This document shows, in pieces, positions 17,340 through 25,632 of a DNA stretch of 64,000 bases. This DNA comes from Candidatus Binatia bacterium. Lineage in GTDB: Bacteria; Vulcanimicrobiota; Vulcanimicrobiia; Vulcanimicrobiales; Vulcanimicrobiaceae. The translations under genes were made by a program, and so were the position numbers. A model generated the notes under the pieces. It saw only the letters and a program-made list of their open reading frames with translations. It did no database searches and had not been told where the DNA came from. Positions within the stretch are counted from its first letter, which is position 1, and each line of letters begins with the position of its first letter. The stretch covers positions 558,001 to 622,000 of the forward strand of contig DATKHY010000007.1 in the NCBI GenBank assembly GCA_035544215.1. The letters run 5' to 3'.

Positions 17340-17746
17340 GTGACCGGTACGATTAAAGTAGTCCGTTTTTCGATCTCCGGTCATCGCGTCGCCCGTGTAC
17401 TCGACGTGGTCGCCGAGCGTCGCGGCTGTCCCGAAACCCTCGTCATGGACAATGGCACGGAACTTACGAGCTTGGCGATGTTGATCTCGGCTCGCGACCG
17501 GCGTGTCCGCCTGCACTACATCGGACCCGGAAAACTCAGCCAAAATGCCTACGACGAAAGCTTCAACGGCAAGTTTCGAGATGAGTGCTTGTTCGAGATG
17601 AGTGCTTGAACGAGAACAACGTTCGATTCGCTCGCCGAGGCCCGCGAAGAGATCGAACGTTGGCGCCGCCACTACAACAGCGTGCGGCCGCACGGCGGCC
17701 TCGGACGGCAGACGCCCGAACCGTTCGCGCAGTCACTCCAAAACTA
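17340..17746 (+). pseudogene. IS3-family transposase (OrfB) remnant
   Basis: The C-terminal part of the DDE integrase core is present: FSISGHRVARVLDVVAERRG, LVMDNGTELTS with the second catalytic aspartate, and YDESFNGKFRDECL with the catalytic glutamate. After this a perfect 17-bp tandem duplication (17575-17591 and 17592-17608) shifts the frame. The last part reads on in another frame as LAEAREEIERWRRHYNSVRP, ending in a TAA at 17744-17746. The N-terminal half with the first aspartate is missing, and no terminal inverted repeats are seen. It is a dead IS fragment. Confidence 0.85.
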
Positions 17747-17878
17747 ACCGACTTTGCCTCGAAAGTGACATAACTTTTGGGCACCATCACGCACTATCCG
17801 GCTAAGGGTTCAGGTATTCAGAGCTCACAGGGCGCCCACAGCCTGCGGATGCAGCTACGCCGCGTAAGCGGCGGCCTC

Positions 17879-18457
17879 CTAACGAATCGTTATTCGTACA
17901 GGGTTGGATCTATCAGCGGTCGACGAAGTGAACGATGGGCCCCTGCTGTCGACGCCGGTCATCTGAAAGAATTCAAGCCGTGGAACAGCAACCAACGTAT
18001 AATTCCCCGGTCCACTTAGGGAATAGCCCCAGTCCTTGATATCGGCCCACGGCGAGTTCGCTGCGGCAGCGGTTGGGAAGTCATAGCCTATAACTAGGCT
18101 TCTTCCGCCGGTGAAATGCCACATGTCCAGCATGCTCCCGGGATAGCCACCGAGAGGGTGGCGTGACCGGGCTACACGGCCACCGCTCCCAGAAATGATA
18201 AGTTCGCAAGCAATCCATGGCGGAACCGAGTGGACGGCGTAGAGGTCAGCAGTATTGTTATGGATCGTTAGCCTTACTCGGATTGGATCACCTTCTCTAT
18301 ATACTGACTGATTCGACTCAAGGCGAACCGAAAAGATGCCACCACGCTGCGCGTTTTCCTGGGCAACACCGTAGGGGCTTCGAAGTGCGAGCGTCAGTGA
18401 GATCGTGATCGTAAGGAACGCGACGATCGACGCCTTAGAAAGCTGGTAGCGACGCAT
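17879..18457 (-). CDS. secreted protein, possibly BsuPI-like
   Basis: 192 residues from ATG 18457, which has GAGAAGG upstream; a longer frame exists but would overlap the upstream gene. The N-terminus (SIVAFLTITISLTLALRSPYGVA) is a signal peptide. The mature part begins FSVRLESNQSVYREGDPIRV, followed by RLTIHNNTADLY, the pattern of an immunoglobulin-like or BsuPI-type beta sandwich. It ends in NYTLVAVPRLEFF. Function is unknown. It follows the large lipoprotein gene by 22 bp and is probably co-transcribed with it. Confidence 0.55.
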   Translation of the reverse strand: MRRYQLSKASIVAFLTITISLTLALRSPYGVAQENAQRGGIFSVRLESNQSVYREGDPIRVRLTIHNNTADLYAVHSVPPWIACELIISGSGGRVARSRHPLGGYPGSMLDMWHFTGGRSLVIGYDFPTAAAANSPWADIKDWGYSLSGPGNYTLVAVPRLEFFQMTGVDSRGPSFTSSTADRSNPVRITIR

Positions 18458-18479
18458 TAAACGGTGACCTTCTCGCCTT

Positions 18480-20324
18480 CTAACGGGACCACACTGATTT
18501 GGTAGAACTACGTCTGGGGCGCTTTTGAATGGCGGGCGGCCCTGGACAGTCGCTGCCTGGCTGATAAATCTTCGGCCACGCGACAAGATCTTGATTTTTG
18601 CCCGATGACGTGACATTTGCAAAGCCATTCGACAGTCGCCACGTCAACCCGCTGAAAGCAGCGGTGCCTCCCCAGTGCCAACTAAGAACTCCGAAGTTAA
18701 CCCAAATTGCGCCTGTCGAGGCTCTTTTTGGTCGATACATGAAGTAGTCGGTAAAAAAATCATCGACCGTGAGGCTTTGCATCCCTGGCTGATCGAGCGG
18801 ATAGTTGGGAGCGTCGAAGGTGGGACCGTAGGTAACTTGGCTGCCTGCTAAAAACAGGTCAGCCCCTAGGTTATTGCCGGAGCCATTGACATTATAGATC
18901 CAGCAGCCGTCGAGCCACCTGGTGTTTCCAGGACCAGTAGTAGGGTATGGGGTTGGGATTGACGAGGGGCTGTAGGTAGGTTGCGATATGACCTGCTGAT
19001 TTTCGGCATAGTAGCCCCCGAAATCTGGCGGAGCGGTCGCGGTGTACGTTGATATAATGCCCGCAGCCGGTGACGGAGCCGCGGTTCCGAGCTGAAGGAA
19101 TGGTTGGTTCGGGATTCCCCTGTATGTAACCGTCGGCGTGTTAAAGGTGGCGGACATCTGTCCCAGTTGCGGCGCCTCTATGCTATATAGCGCGAGTGCG
19201 GTCATAAGGACCCCGTTAACGTATGCCGTCACCACCACCCTCGACTGGGAATTCGGCATAGTCCCCACATACCAATAGAACTTTGCCGGGTTGCCCGGGG
19301 TAGGAAAGATGGGCAACACGTCTGAGACGGACGGGGCGGTTATGGGGTCCTGGCTGATGATCGACGCATTTCCGAAAGTCGCCCAATTGACATTGGTCGG
19401 ACTACCGCCGTCGGTCCGCTTTGCAGTCAGGTTATTTTCTAGGCCGATCACCGAGCTGGGAGAAGGGGCCGCCCCCCCTGGCGCGCTAACGTCTTCGTTA
19501 AGCCGATTGTCGTAAATGATCAGGCCTACTGGTGGTGGCGCCGTTGGCCATGGGGTTCCGCCATTAGTAGCAGTAGGTACAGGCGTTGGGCGCACGGTTG
19601 GGGCCGGTCCCGGGTTGACTGACATTGTAGCAGCTATCTCAGTTACGGGGCCGCTGCAGCCAATACGGTCGCACAGAATATATCCACCCCGGACTGTGTA
19701 ATCAGCTACCCAACCGTAGATGTTATCCGCGCCACGACTGATCGTCGCATTCACGACATCTAAACGGTTGCACTGCCAGTTCCCCAGGCCGGTCGGGGAA
19801 GGAGACTCGCCTGCCGTCACCATTGGACTCGGCATAGGACCCGCGTAGGACTCGGCCATGGTCCAATATGTCGGCCCACAGTACCACGTGGGTCCGAGAC
19901 TGCCAGGTGTAGCAACTTGCCAAAGGTTGTTGAACGTGAGGGCGTCGCTTGGCATAAGCCAGCATTTATAGGTTGGATACGTTCCCGGTCCATTCGGAGC
20001 ACCCGTCATATAACAATACGTCCCATGTTTCGATCCGTAAACGGTCCTGGGCGGCATATAGAAATCAAAAGGGCGTATGGTTTTGCAACGATGCCGGTGG
20101 CGACATATAACCCTCGTCCGGTGCATCGGCGATCCGCTGAAAATGACATAAGGAGCCCCAGCAGGTGGCAAGGCTGAAGTGCGGCTCCCCGAACAAGCGC
20201 TCGCGATAGCAATCGCTGATAGAACGCAAAAAACAAGGCGTGCATACTTCGTCGAGGTGTGATCGAACGGCACCGCCCGCTGCTCGCGGGAACCTTCCCT
20301 GCGCCCAAGCACGAAGCTGCTCAT
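18480..20324 (-). CDS. large secreted lipoprotein of unknown function
   Basis: Up to 614 residues. The most plausible start is GTG 20273 (17 codons in), as it places a signal peptide (ARLVFCVLSAIAIASAC) with lipobox cysteine followed by SGS at the N-terminus. The mature protein is rich in Tyr, Trp, Pro and Thr with many paired cysteines (CRHRHRCK, CYMTGAP, CDRIGC), and has Pro/Thr-rich linkers (TVRPTPVPTATNG, STPSPSS-like stretches). I recognise no enzymatic motif; it looks like a cell-surface protein with several beta domains. The cysteine pattern in the first 250 residues differs from the cysteine-poor second half, which suggests two modules. Confidence 0.6.
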   Translation of the reverse strand: MSSFVLGRREGSREQRAVPFDHTSTKYARLVFCVLSAIAIASACSGSRTSALPPAGAPYVIFSGSPMHRTRVICRHRHRCKTIRPFDFYMPPRTVYGSKHGTYCYMTGAPNGPGTYPTYKCWLMPSDALTFNNLWQVATPGSLGPTWYCGPTYWTMAESYAGPMPSPMVTAGESPSPTGLGNWQCNRLDVVNATISRGADNIYGWVADYTVRGGYILCDRIGCSGPVTEIAATMSVNPGPAPTVRPTPVPTATNGGTPWPTAPPPVGLIIYDNRLNEDVSAPGGAAPSPSSVIGLENNLTAKRTDGGSPTNVNWATFGNASIISQDPITAPSVSDVLPIFPTPGNPAKFYWYVGTMPNSQSRVVVTAYVNGVLMTALALYSIEAPQLGQMSATFNTPTVTYRGIPNQPFLQLGTAAPSPAAGIISTYTATAPPDFGGYYAENQQVISQPTYSPSSIPTPYPTTGPGNTRWLDGCWIYNVNGSGNNLGADLFLAGSQVTYGPTFDAPNYPLDQPGMQSLTVDDFFTDYFMYRPKRASTGAIWVNFGVLSWHWGGTAAFSGLTWRLSNGFANVTSSGKNQDLVAWPKIYQPGSDCPGPPAIQKRPRRSSTKSVWSR

Positions 20325-20669
20325 TTGCTGGGAACCCTAGCGGACCCTGCGGCAGCCGGCAGCCGGCTTGCGCACCCAGCGTTCGTCAGACTCAATACGG
20401 GCGGCCACTCGGTTCTATCCTCGGCTTTTCTGGCCAATCGGACCGGCCTCGGTATGAGACGCCAACTTTCCCTTGCTTGCCTGCCTCGATTGAGCGGACG
20501 AGGGACAGTATGCTAGACTCACTTTGCGGTCCCGACATGAACCGCCGCTACGTCGTTGAGCTGGGAAGCGGTACTGCAAGATCTGAAATGGATTCTAATA
20601 CATGAAAAAACGTCGCGAGTGCTCCTTGAGATCGTGCGTAGGCGGGCTAAGATCGGGATCGCTTAAACT
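20325..20669. other. intergenic region without recognisable features
   Basis: 345 bp between divergent genes. A short repeat GGCAGCC occurs twice around 20350-20360. No gene, hairpin with T tract, or clear promoter stands out. It must hold the promoters of the lipoprotein (leftward) and the membrane protein (rightward). Confidence 0.4.
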
Positions 20670-21800
20670 TTGAAGAAGATCGGCGCACTTTTGCCACACT
20701 CGGTGCAAGCAATGCCCGAGGGAAAATCGACTTTCGTGGCCGTTTATGGGCTCGTTCTCATTATCGCGTGGATAGTTGTTGGCGCGGCCAATGTGGCCGG
20801 TAAGGGCGACGATTGGCGCATATTTTGGGGTGCTGGCCACAATGTTGGATCGCTCGCGCTTGTCACAGCATCCCACTTCGCTTATACGCCCGGGGCAGCT
20901 TGGCTCCTTTGGCCCTTCGCACACTTACCAATAGCAACGGGATATTATATCTACGTCGTTCTTATGACAGCGTGTGCGACACTCGCGGCGCTGCTCGCAT
21001 CTAAGATCTATCATTTACCTTTCGAGGTTGCCGCTTTAATGGCTCTTGCGTGGGCACCTTTTACGGTCGCTATATGCTTGGGCCAAAACTCGCCCGTCGC
21101 TCTTCTCTGCGTTGTCATTGTAATCTTCGCTATAGTGCACAACGACCAGCCGTTGTCGGGGATAGGTCTAGGTTTCCTCATTTATAAGCCAAGTGACGCA
21201 ATCGCCATTGCATTTCTTCTTGCAATCTTTAGACAATGGTGGGCGCTTATTATCGCAGGCGTTTTTGCTATTGGCTGGTACTTGTTGAGCGTTAGTGCGA
21301 CGAGGGATTGGGGTTGGCCAATTCCTTATATCCAAATGCTCTCGACCCTGTATAGTAGAGACGCAGCGATGAATTCCGATTTTGCGATCAGCGTGCCGAC
21401 GTTTCTTATGCGATTCGGCATATCGACTCCGGTTGCGTGGCTGGTCGGTGGGACGATATTATTCGGAAGTGCTCCTCTGCTGCTTCGCGCCCCGCGCCTC
21501 GAAGCCGCCAGTTGGGTTCCGCTAATAGGCGTCGCCGCAAGTCCTCACGCTTGGGGGTATGAAGCGATTCTTGCTTTACCAGCCTTTTGGCTCACCACTG
21601 TTCGTCTGAATAAGATTAGCTTGGTTTTGCTGATTCTCTCATACCTCGCAGCTCCCTTCTATTTGTTTGTTCGCGCGATTCACTTTAATGTGCTTGCCCT
21701 CCCCGTTCTTGGAGGTGTCATGCTATGGGTCTGCATCAGAATACAAAGCAAGGGTTGCCGACCTGTAGAACACACAGGTATGACGAAGGCGTCAGACTAG
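20670..21800 (+). CDS. multi-pass membrane protein, GT87/DUF2029-like glycosyltransferase
   Basis: 376 residues from TTG 20670. About nine hydrophobic helices are spread over the whole length, the first at FVAVYGLVLIIAWIVVGAANVA. The first extracytoplasmic loop contains GDDWRIFWGAGH, and later come CLGQNSPVALL and KPSDAIAIAFLLAIFRQWW. This matches the layout of GT87 (DUF2029) mannosyltransferase-like proteins, with an acidic loop after helix one and a GQNS/KP pattern (usually GQ-N, K-P). Those use polyprenyl-phosphate sugars to build envelope glycans. The region is more AT-rich than its neighbours, consistent with transfer. The acceptor is unknown. Confidence 0.65.
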   Translation: MKKIGALLPHSVQAMPEGKSTFVAVYGLVLIIAWIVVGAANVAGKGDDWRIFWGAGHNVGSLALVTASHFAYTPGAAWLLWPFAHLPIATGYYIYVVLMTACATLAALLASKIYHLPFEVAALMALAWAPFTVAICLGQNSPVALLCVVIVIFAIVHNDQPLSGIGLGFLIYKPSDAIAIAFLLAIFRQWWALIIAGVFAIGWYLLSVSATRDWGWPIPYIQMLSTLYSRDAAMNSDFAISVPTFLMRFGISTPVAWLVGGTILFGSAPLLLRAPRLEAASWVPLIGVAASPHAWGYEAILALPAFWLTTVRLNKISLVLLILSYLAAPFYLFVRAIHFNVLALPVLGGVMLWVCIRIQSKGCRPVEHTGMTKASD

Positions 21801-22081
21801 AGAGCGGTGGCCTCAATTAGTTGAACATCCTCTTGTGTGATGACTTCACGTACTGCGGGTCGAAAAGACTGCGAAGAGGAGGAGCGTCGTGAAACGTTCT
21901 CGTCGCAACCACAACGAAAACCCTCCACCTATCCTTGGTAGTGTGAATGCGTATTCGTCAGGCCTTTTTCGCCGGTCGCCCTTTCGGGCCGGAATCACTT
22001 TGCAAAAGAAGCCATCAGCGGCAACGGGATACAGCTGGCGACGAACCGTGATCGTCGCAACTTACGGAGGACTCAGAATCC

Positions 22082-22116
22082 GTGAGCAATTACAAATTTG
22101 CTCACCATTTGCTCAC
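22082..22116 (+). repeat. arm-type integrase-binding repeats, set 3 (TTTGCTCAC)
   Basis: GTGAGCAA (22082-22089, inverted), TTTGCTCAC at 22097-22105 and 22108-22116: same order, orientation and 11-bp phasing as set 1, but with C in place of A. The bases after the last copy (GGAATAGGCCCGG) resemble those after set 1 (GGGATAGGTCCCG). The tRNA-Ser half begins 95 bp further on, against 94 bp in set 1. Confidence 0.6.
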
Positions 22117-22210
22117 GGAATAGGCCCGGCCTAGTCCCGCTACGGCGCTGAAGTTCCAGCTCCACGCACCTCCCGGCACTTGGCGGCTCTTATCGAAATG
22201 AGCGGTGTGC

Positions 22211-22250
22211 ATTTCAAGACCGCCGCATTCAACCACTCTGCCACCTCTCC
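22211..22250 (-). pseudogene. 5' half of tRNA-Ser(UGA), truncated after the anticodon loop
   Basis: On the minus strand from 22250 the sequence has the 5' acceptor strand GGAGAGG, then TG, the D arm GCAGAGTGGTTGAATGC, the anticodon stem GCGGT and loop CTTGAAA (anticodon UGA). Beyond the loop the expected 3' half (variable arm, T arm, CCTCTCC) is absent. Such a break in the anticodon loop is left when an element recombines there and supplies another half elsewhere. The intact copy is not in the window. Confidence 0.75.
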
Positions 22251-22295
22251 AAGTCCCCGCCGATGTCGATGTTTATTGCGGTTTCCGCAATTGGG

Positions 22296-22344
22296 CTTGC
22301 TAACGGAGAATGCCTAGCAGAGCCACTTGCTAAGATTTGCTAAC
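22296..22344 (+). repeat. TTGCTAAC-type repeats right of the tRNA-Ser half
   Basis: CTTGCTAAC (22296-22304), CTTGCTAAG (22326-22334) and TTTGCTAAC (22336-22344) lie on the side opposite to set 3. Together they give the right core arms on both sides, as in a complete attachment site. The sequence variant is that of set 1, not of set 3. Confidence 0.5.
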
Positions 22345-22350
22345 GTAAAG

Positions 22351-22480
22351 TTAGGCCCTCTCCGGAACCAGCAACGAACGGGCGAGCTCGTTGACCGCCT
22401 GGCGGCCGAAGCTGTGCCCCAACGGCATCCGCAATTCAGCACGAAACGACGCGCCGGCGTCGTCGGCAACACAATGTTTT
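22351..22480 (-). pseudogene. C-terminal gene remnant of unknown family
   Basis: A minus-strand frame ending in TAA (22353-22351) reads DAGASFRAELRMPLGHSFG, then RQAVNELARSLLVPERA. It has the composition of a real coding tail but no start codon and no upstream continuation, and lies between the tRNA-Ser repeats and a small gene. It is probably the left-over 3' end of a gene lost when elements moved. Confidence 0.35.
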
Positions 22481-22505
22481 GGAATAAGGGCTCGGGGTGA
22501 AAAGC

Positions 22506-22820
22506 CTAAGGGACCTGCCGCTCCAAAGTGAGCCGTACAAGTTCTGTGGTTAGATACTCCAGGGCGTCCGGCGGCGGGGTGGCGCTTTCGCGGCGGCAGA
22601 TTTTCAACACCGTATCTCGCGATTCTGCTACGTCTACGAGGCTCTTGCGCCTCGCTAGTTTGCTTGCAGCGGTCTTCATGCGCGTCCAGACGCGCTCCAT
22701 CTCGCTCATGTCATCGCACGCTATAAATGAAATCGCTGCGCCAGGAACTTCCAAACACGCGAGAGTCTCGCCTTTCCTTACTAACCTGACCGGCGATACC
22801 GTCGGCTTTACCGTGCCCAT
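22506..22820 (-). CDS. small hypothetical protein
   Basis: 104 residues from ATG 22820 with GAAGG six bases upstream. An N-terminal beta-rich part (VRLVRKGETLACLEVPGAAI, FIACDDMSEMERV) is followed by a basic helix (KTAASKLARRKSL) and a helical end. No signal peptide or known motif is present. It is the first intact gene outside the attachment scars. Its high-quality ribosome site and normal codon use support a real gene; function is unknown. Confidence 0.55.
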   Translation of the reverse strand: MGTVKPTVSPVRLVRKGETLACLEVPGAAISFIACDDMSEMERVWTRMKTAASKLARRKSLVDVAESRDTVLKICRRESATPPPDALEYLTTELVRLTLERQVP

Positions 22821-23115
22821 GCGCCTTCGGTGCTACCTTAGTCTGAACCATATATTACTCAACCTTCAATCGAAGCTTTTTTTCGTACAACTGTTGAGAA
22901 CCTAAGGGGTTGTGAAAAGTTGCCCGACGATCGATACAAACGACATACGGATACGACACCCAGTTGTTTCAAGAATCCAACAGATGACTCCAAATGGTGG
23001 GTTTTGTCGAACGTATACCTGTTTCTGCAGCGAATTTCGAACGAAAGCACCTTGAAAGCCGCCTGCGAGGCTAACCAGGCCAGCTCAGTCCGTGTGGTGG
23101 ATTCGAAACTAGCTG
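22821..23115. other. AT-richer intergenic region
   Basis: There is no coding frame with gene-like composition. It contains runs such as CTTTTTTTCG (22877-22886) and should hold the promoter for the small minus-strand gene. No terminator hairpin was found after the desaturase. Confidence 0.35.
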
Positions 23116-23979
23116 CTAGCCGCCAATCAATTGCTGGCGTGAGCCGCTGCGCCCGACTTCGCGGAGTCGCTGCATCGATTTACTCGGGATCTTGATTCGA
23201 TCGGCAAGCCGCAGAAAGGCGAGCATTCTAACGTGCCACCACGTCATATCGATCTCAAACCAGCGCAGCCCGTGGCGCGCCGAAAATGGAAAGGCATGGT
23301 GATTGTTGTGCCAGCCTTCACCCCACGAGATGACCGCTACCCACCAACAGTTAGTCGATCGATCGGTAGTCTGGTAGTTGCGATAGCCAAGCATATGGGA
23401 CGCGCTGTTGACCAGCCACGTCGAATGATAACCGATCACCAGCCGCACGAAAATGCCCCAAATCACCCACGGCCATCCGCCGAGCGCAAAGAGTGCGGCC
23501 CCTAGTGCGATCTGAAGCGGAATATTGAGGTATTGAAGAACGCGATAGAATGGCTCGGCGTAGAGGTCGGGTGCAAAGTGAACGATTTCTTCGTCCGAGG
23601 GGAGCGCGATGTTGTGCCGGTAGATCCAGTCCATATGCGCCCACCTGAACCCGTGACGGATGTTGTGGGGATCACCCTCTTGATCGGCACGCGCGTGATG
23701 CTTTCGGTGCACCGCCACCCACCGGATCGGGTCACCTTGCAGCGCGAGTGTTCCGAAAATCGCCAGCAGGTATTCGAGCGGTTTAAAGAGTCGCAAACTG
23801 CGATGCGTCAGGGTGCGGTGGAAGCACAGCGAAATGCCTAGAGCTACAGTGGCATACGATACGACGGCTGCGGCTGCCAGAGCCGGCCATTGAACGAAAC
23901 CCGGCAAGAAGAGCGCAAGCGCGCCGATGTGAATTCCGAGTAACCCGAAACCTTTAACGGAACCGTAGATCCTATCCAT
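23116..23979 (-). CDS. acyl-lipid/acyl-CoA delta-9-type fatty acid desaturase
   Basis: 287 residues from ATG 23979. The three histidine boxes of membrane desaturases are complete: CFHRTLTHRS (HxxxxH), AVHRKHHA (HxxHH) and WHNNHHAFP (HxxHH). Four hydrophobic stretches lie in the expected places, for example GLLGIHIGALALFLPGFVQW, AAVVSYATVALGISLCF, and two around LQIALGAALFALGGWPWVIWG. These di-iron enzymes insert a cis double bond into acyl chains and adjust membrane fluidity. The gene begins five bases after a STAS-domain gene and is probably co-transcribed with it and the LuxR regulator. Confidence 0.9.
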   Translation of the reverse strand: MDRIYGSVKGFGLLGIHIGALALFLPGFVQWPALAAAAVVSYATVALGISLCFHRTLTHRSLRLFKPLEYLLAIFGTLALQGDPIRWVAVHRKHHARADQEGDPHNIRHGFRWAHMDWIYRHNIALPSDEEIVHFAPDLYAEPFYRVLQYLNIPLQIALGAALFALGGWPWVIWGIFVRLVIGYHSTWLVNSASHMLGYRNYQTTDRSTNCWWVAVISWGEGWHNNHHAFPFSARHGLRWFEIDMTWWHVRMLAFLRLADRIKIPSKSMQRLREVGRSGSRQQLIGG

Positions 23980-23984
23980 GCGCC

Positions 23985-24380
23985 TCAACGTTTCAAGCTT
24001 GGTGGACGCGCACTTCGCTTGACCGCTCGGCCATTCCCGCAAAACGCATGGTGAAGTATGGGTGCGAACCTCTGCGGCCCCGTCGCATCATCGAGGCATG
24101 TCACCACGCGAACGACGTCGTTCATTTTTAGCAAATCGAAGAGCCTTCGGACGAGCGGCTGACCGAGGATAACGGTTTCACGATCGAATCCTTTGTCGTG
24201 GCGACGGGCGTGCATTCTCAACATCTCAGTTATGCATGTAGCGTCTAGGTACCTTACTTCGCTAAAGTCCATGATCACATGTGGCTCGCTGCAGAGACCA
24301 TCGAGTTCCTCGGACCATTGCCGCTTGCACGTCACATCGTACTCTCCAGAAAAGACCATTAGGGCGATTTGCGACGTCAA
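23985..24380 (-). CDS. STAS-domain protein (anti-anti-sigma-like)
   Basis: 131 residues from TTG 24380 (GGAG five bases upstream favours it over ATG 24359). Strand SGEYDVTCKRQWSEEL, then PHVIMDFSEVRYLDATCITE is the STAS core, with a Thr (T in DATC) at the position of the phosphorylatable Ser/Thr of SpoIIAA-like proteins. It ends in a basic tail. Such proteins relay signals to anti-sigma factors. It lies between the LuxR-type regulator and the desaturase on the same strand, which suggests it belongs to the control of membrane composition or stress. Confidence 0.75.
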   Translation of the reverse strand: MTSQIALMVFSGEYDVTCKRQWSEELDGLCSEPHVIMDFSEVRYLDATCITEMLRMHARRHDKGFDRETVILGQPLVRRLFDLLKMNDVVRVVTCLDDATGPQRFAPILHHAFCGNGRAVKRSARPPSLKR

Positions 24381-24471
24381 GGGTTCTCCGTTCGGACCGG
24401 TGGGAGGGCGCGTGCCCCCATCCGGTTGCCTGTTTGGACCCCTCAGTGTAGCGCGGAAAAGAAGGATCGCG

Positions 24472-25503
24472 CTATCGTGAAAAGTGCCCCATCTCCCCCG
24501 CGCTCTCCCAGCCTAGGACGCGAGCGATCAGCTCACTGCGGTTCCGGCTCTTGGTCTTGTCGACCATGCTCCTGATGTGGTGCTGAACCGTCGACGTGGC
24601 GATGTGCAGCCTTTGGCCGATCTCCTCGAGCCTCTCTCCATCAAGCAGCATCGCCAGCACCTGCAACTCACGTGGCGAGATATGAAAGTGGGCAGCCGGC
24701 CCTGTCAGCGACTTCGGAGGCTTTAAGCGGTCGATGCGGACGCCGATGAAGAGTCCCGCCGGGCCCGACATTGGCTGCGTTCGGACGACTAAGAATGGGA
24801 CGGGATGCGCTATGCCCGTCTTTTGCGTACCGGAGTCGGCGCGCCATTCGGCTATTAGGCCCCGGACGGCTTCTTCGAGCACTCCGGGCAGACGATCGGC
24901 TATCCTAGTACGCAGCCCCGTAAGTGCTACGCGGCGCTGCTGTTCGGCAGTCCATGCGAGTACGATCTGAAGGTCGCGGTCCAGCACGTAGAACGACTCG
25001 CCCGAAGCCTCCAACGCTTCTGTGGTGCGCTCTTCATCGCCGGGCCGATTGTCGACGGCTGGGCGAGCCTGTCGTCCCGTCTTAGAGTCTAGGCGCAGCG
25101 CGGAGAGGCGCTCCGACGTAGCGTCGAGGGACAATGCCAAAACGCTGATCTCGCTCGACGTAAACGGTCCCAGCTCGCTCGTGCGGAGGAGCGTAAGGAT
25201 CCCGAAGCTGGCATTAGCGTCGGCGAATAGCAGAGTAATTCCGCTTTCAAAATCGCCGAGTGGGCCGAGCGTCGCGGCAATGCGAGGGCCCTTTTTTGCT
25301 TTCTCGCGTTGGCGCTCGAACTCGTCCTCGAGGCGCGTTAGCTCGCCTCCATTGCCCTGCGAGTCAATCAAGAGGCCGGCTAGTTGCCCGTCGGGCATCA
25401 GACGCGCAAAGGACCAGCGTGAGGCCGGCACCACGCGCAGGATCGCCTTGATGATGGGATACGCAGGATCCGACTCTGGAACGAGATCCACTAGAAGCGT
25501 CAA
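24472..25503 (-). CDS. LuxR-type transcriptional regulator with sensory N-terminus
   Basis: 343 residues from TTG 25503. The C-terminal 70 residues are a LuxR helix-turn-helix: HISPRELQVLAMLLDGERLE, EIGQRLHIATSTVQHHIRSM and VDKTKSRNRSELIARV. The N-terminus (about 1-150) looks GAF-like (FESGITLLFADANASFGILT), followed by a PAS-like segment (about 165-260, SFYVLDRDLQIVLAWTAEQQ). There is no receiver domain, so it senses a small molecule or partner directly. A receiver-domain protein is encoded divergently 130 bp away, and the STAS/desaturase genes follow downstream on the same strand. Confidence 0.8.
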   Translation of the reverse strand: MTLLVDLVPESDPAYPIIKAILRVVPASRWSFARLMPDGQLAGLLIDSQGNGGELTRLEDEFERQREKAKKGPRIAATLGPLGDFESGITLLFADANASFGILTLLRTSELGPFTSSEISVLALSLDATSERLSALRLDSKTGRQARPAVDNRPGDEERTTEALEASGESFYVLDRDLQIVLAWTAEQQRRVALTGLRTRIADRLPGVLEEAVRGLIAEWRADSGTQKTGIAHPVPFLVVRTQPMSGPAGLFIGVRIDRLKPPKSLTGPAAHFHISPRELQVLAMLLDGERLEEIGQRLHIATSTVQHHIRSMVDKTKSRNRSELIARVLGWESAGEMGHFSR

Positions 25504-25632
25504 CTTACTCTCACGCGACGATACGGGACTTTTTCACGATGGTCAGTCTCTAGCCCCCAATGGTATAGTGAGAATACTTCTTCTTTTGCTGCGTGGCGAC
25601 GTACTGCTTCGCCCGCCTGAAAGCGCAAAAAT

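Noticed and set aside
21889-22134. Plus-strand open frame near the right scar
   Set aside because: The product is low-complexity, runs across the arm-type repeats and has no homology-like pattern.
22201-22250. tRNA-Ser with an intron in the anticodon loop
   Set aside because: ACCGC appears five bases after the loop and could pair with the stem, but no T arm or 3' acceptor (CCTCTCC) follows within the region examined and no group I intron motifs were seen.
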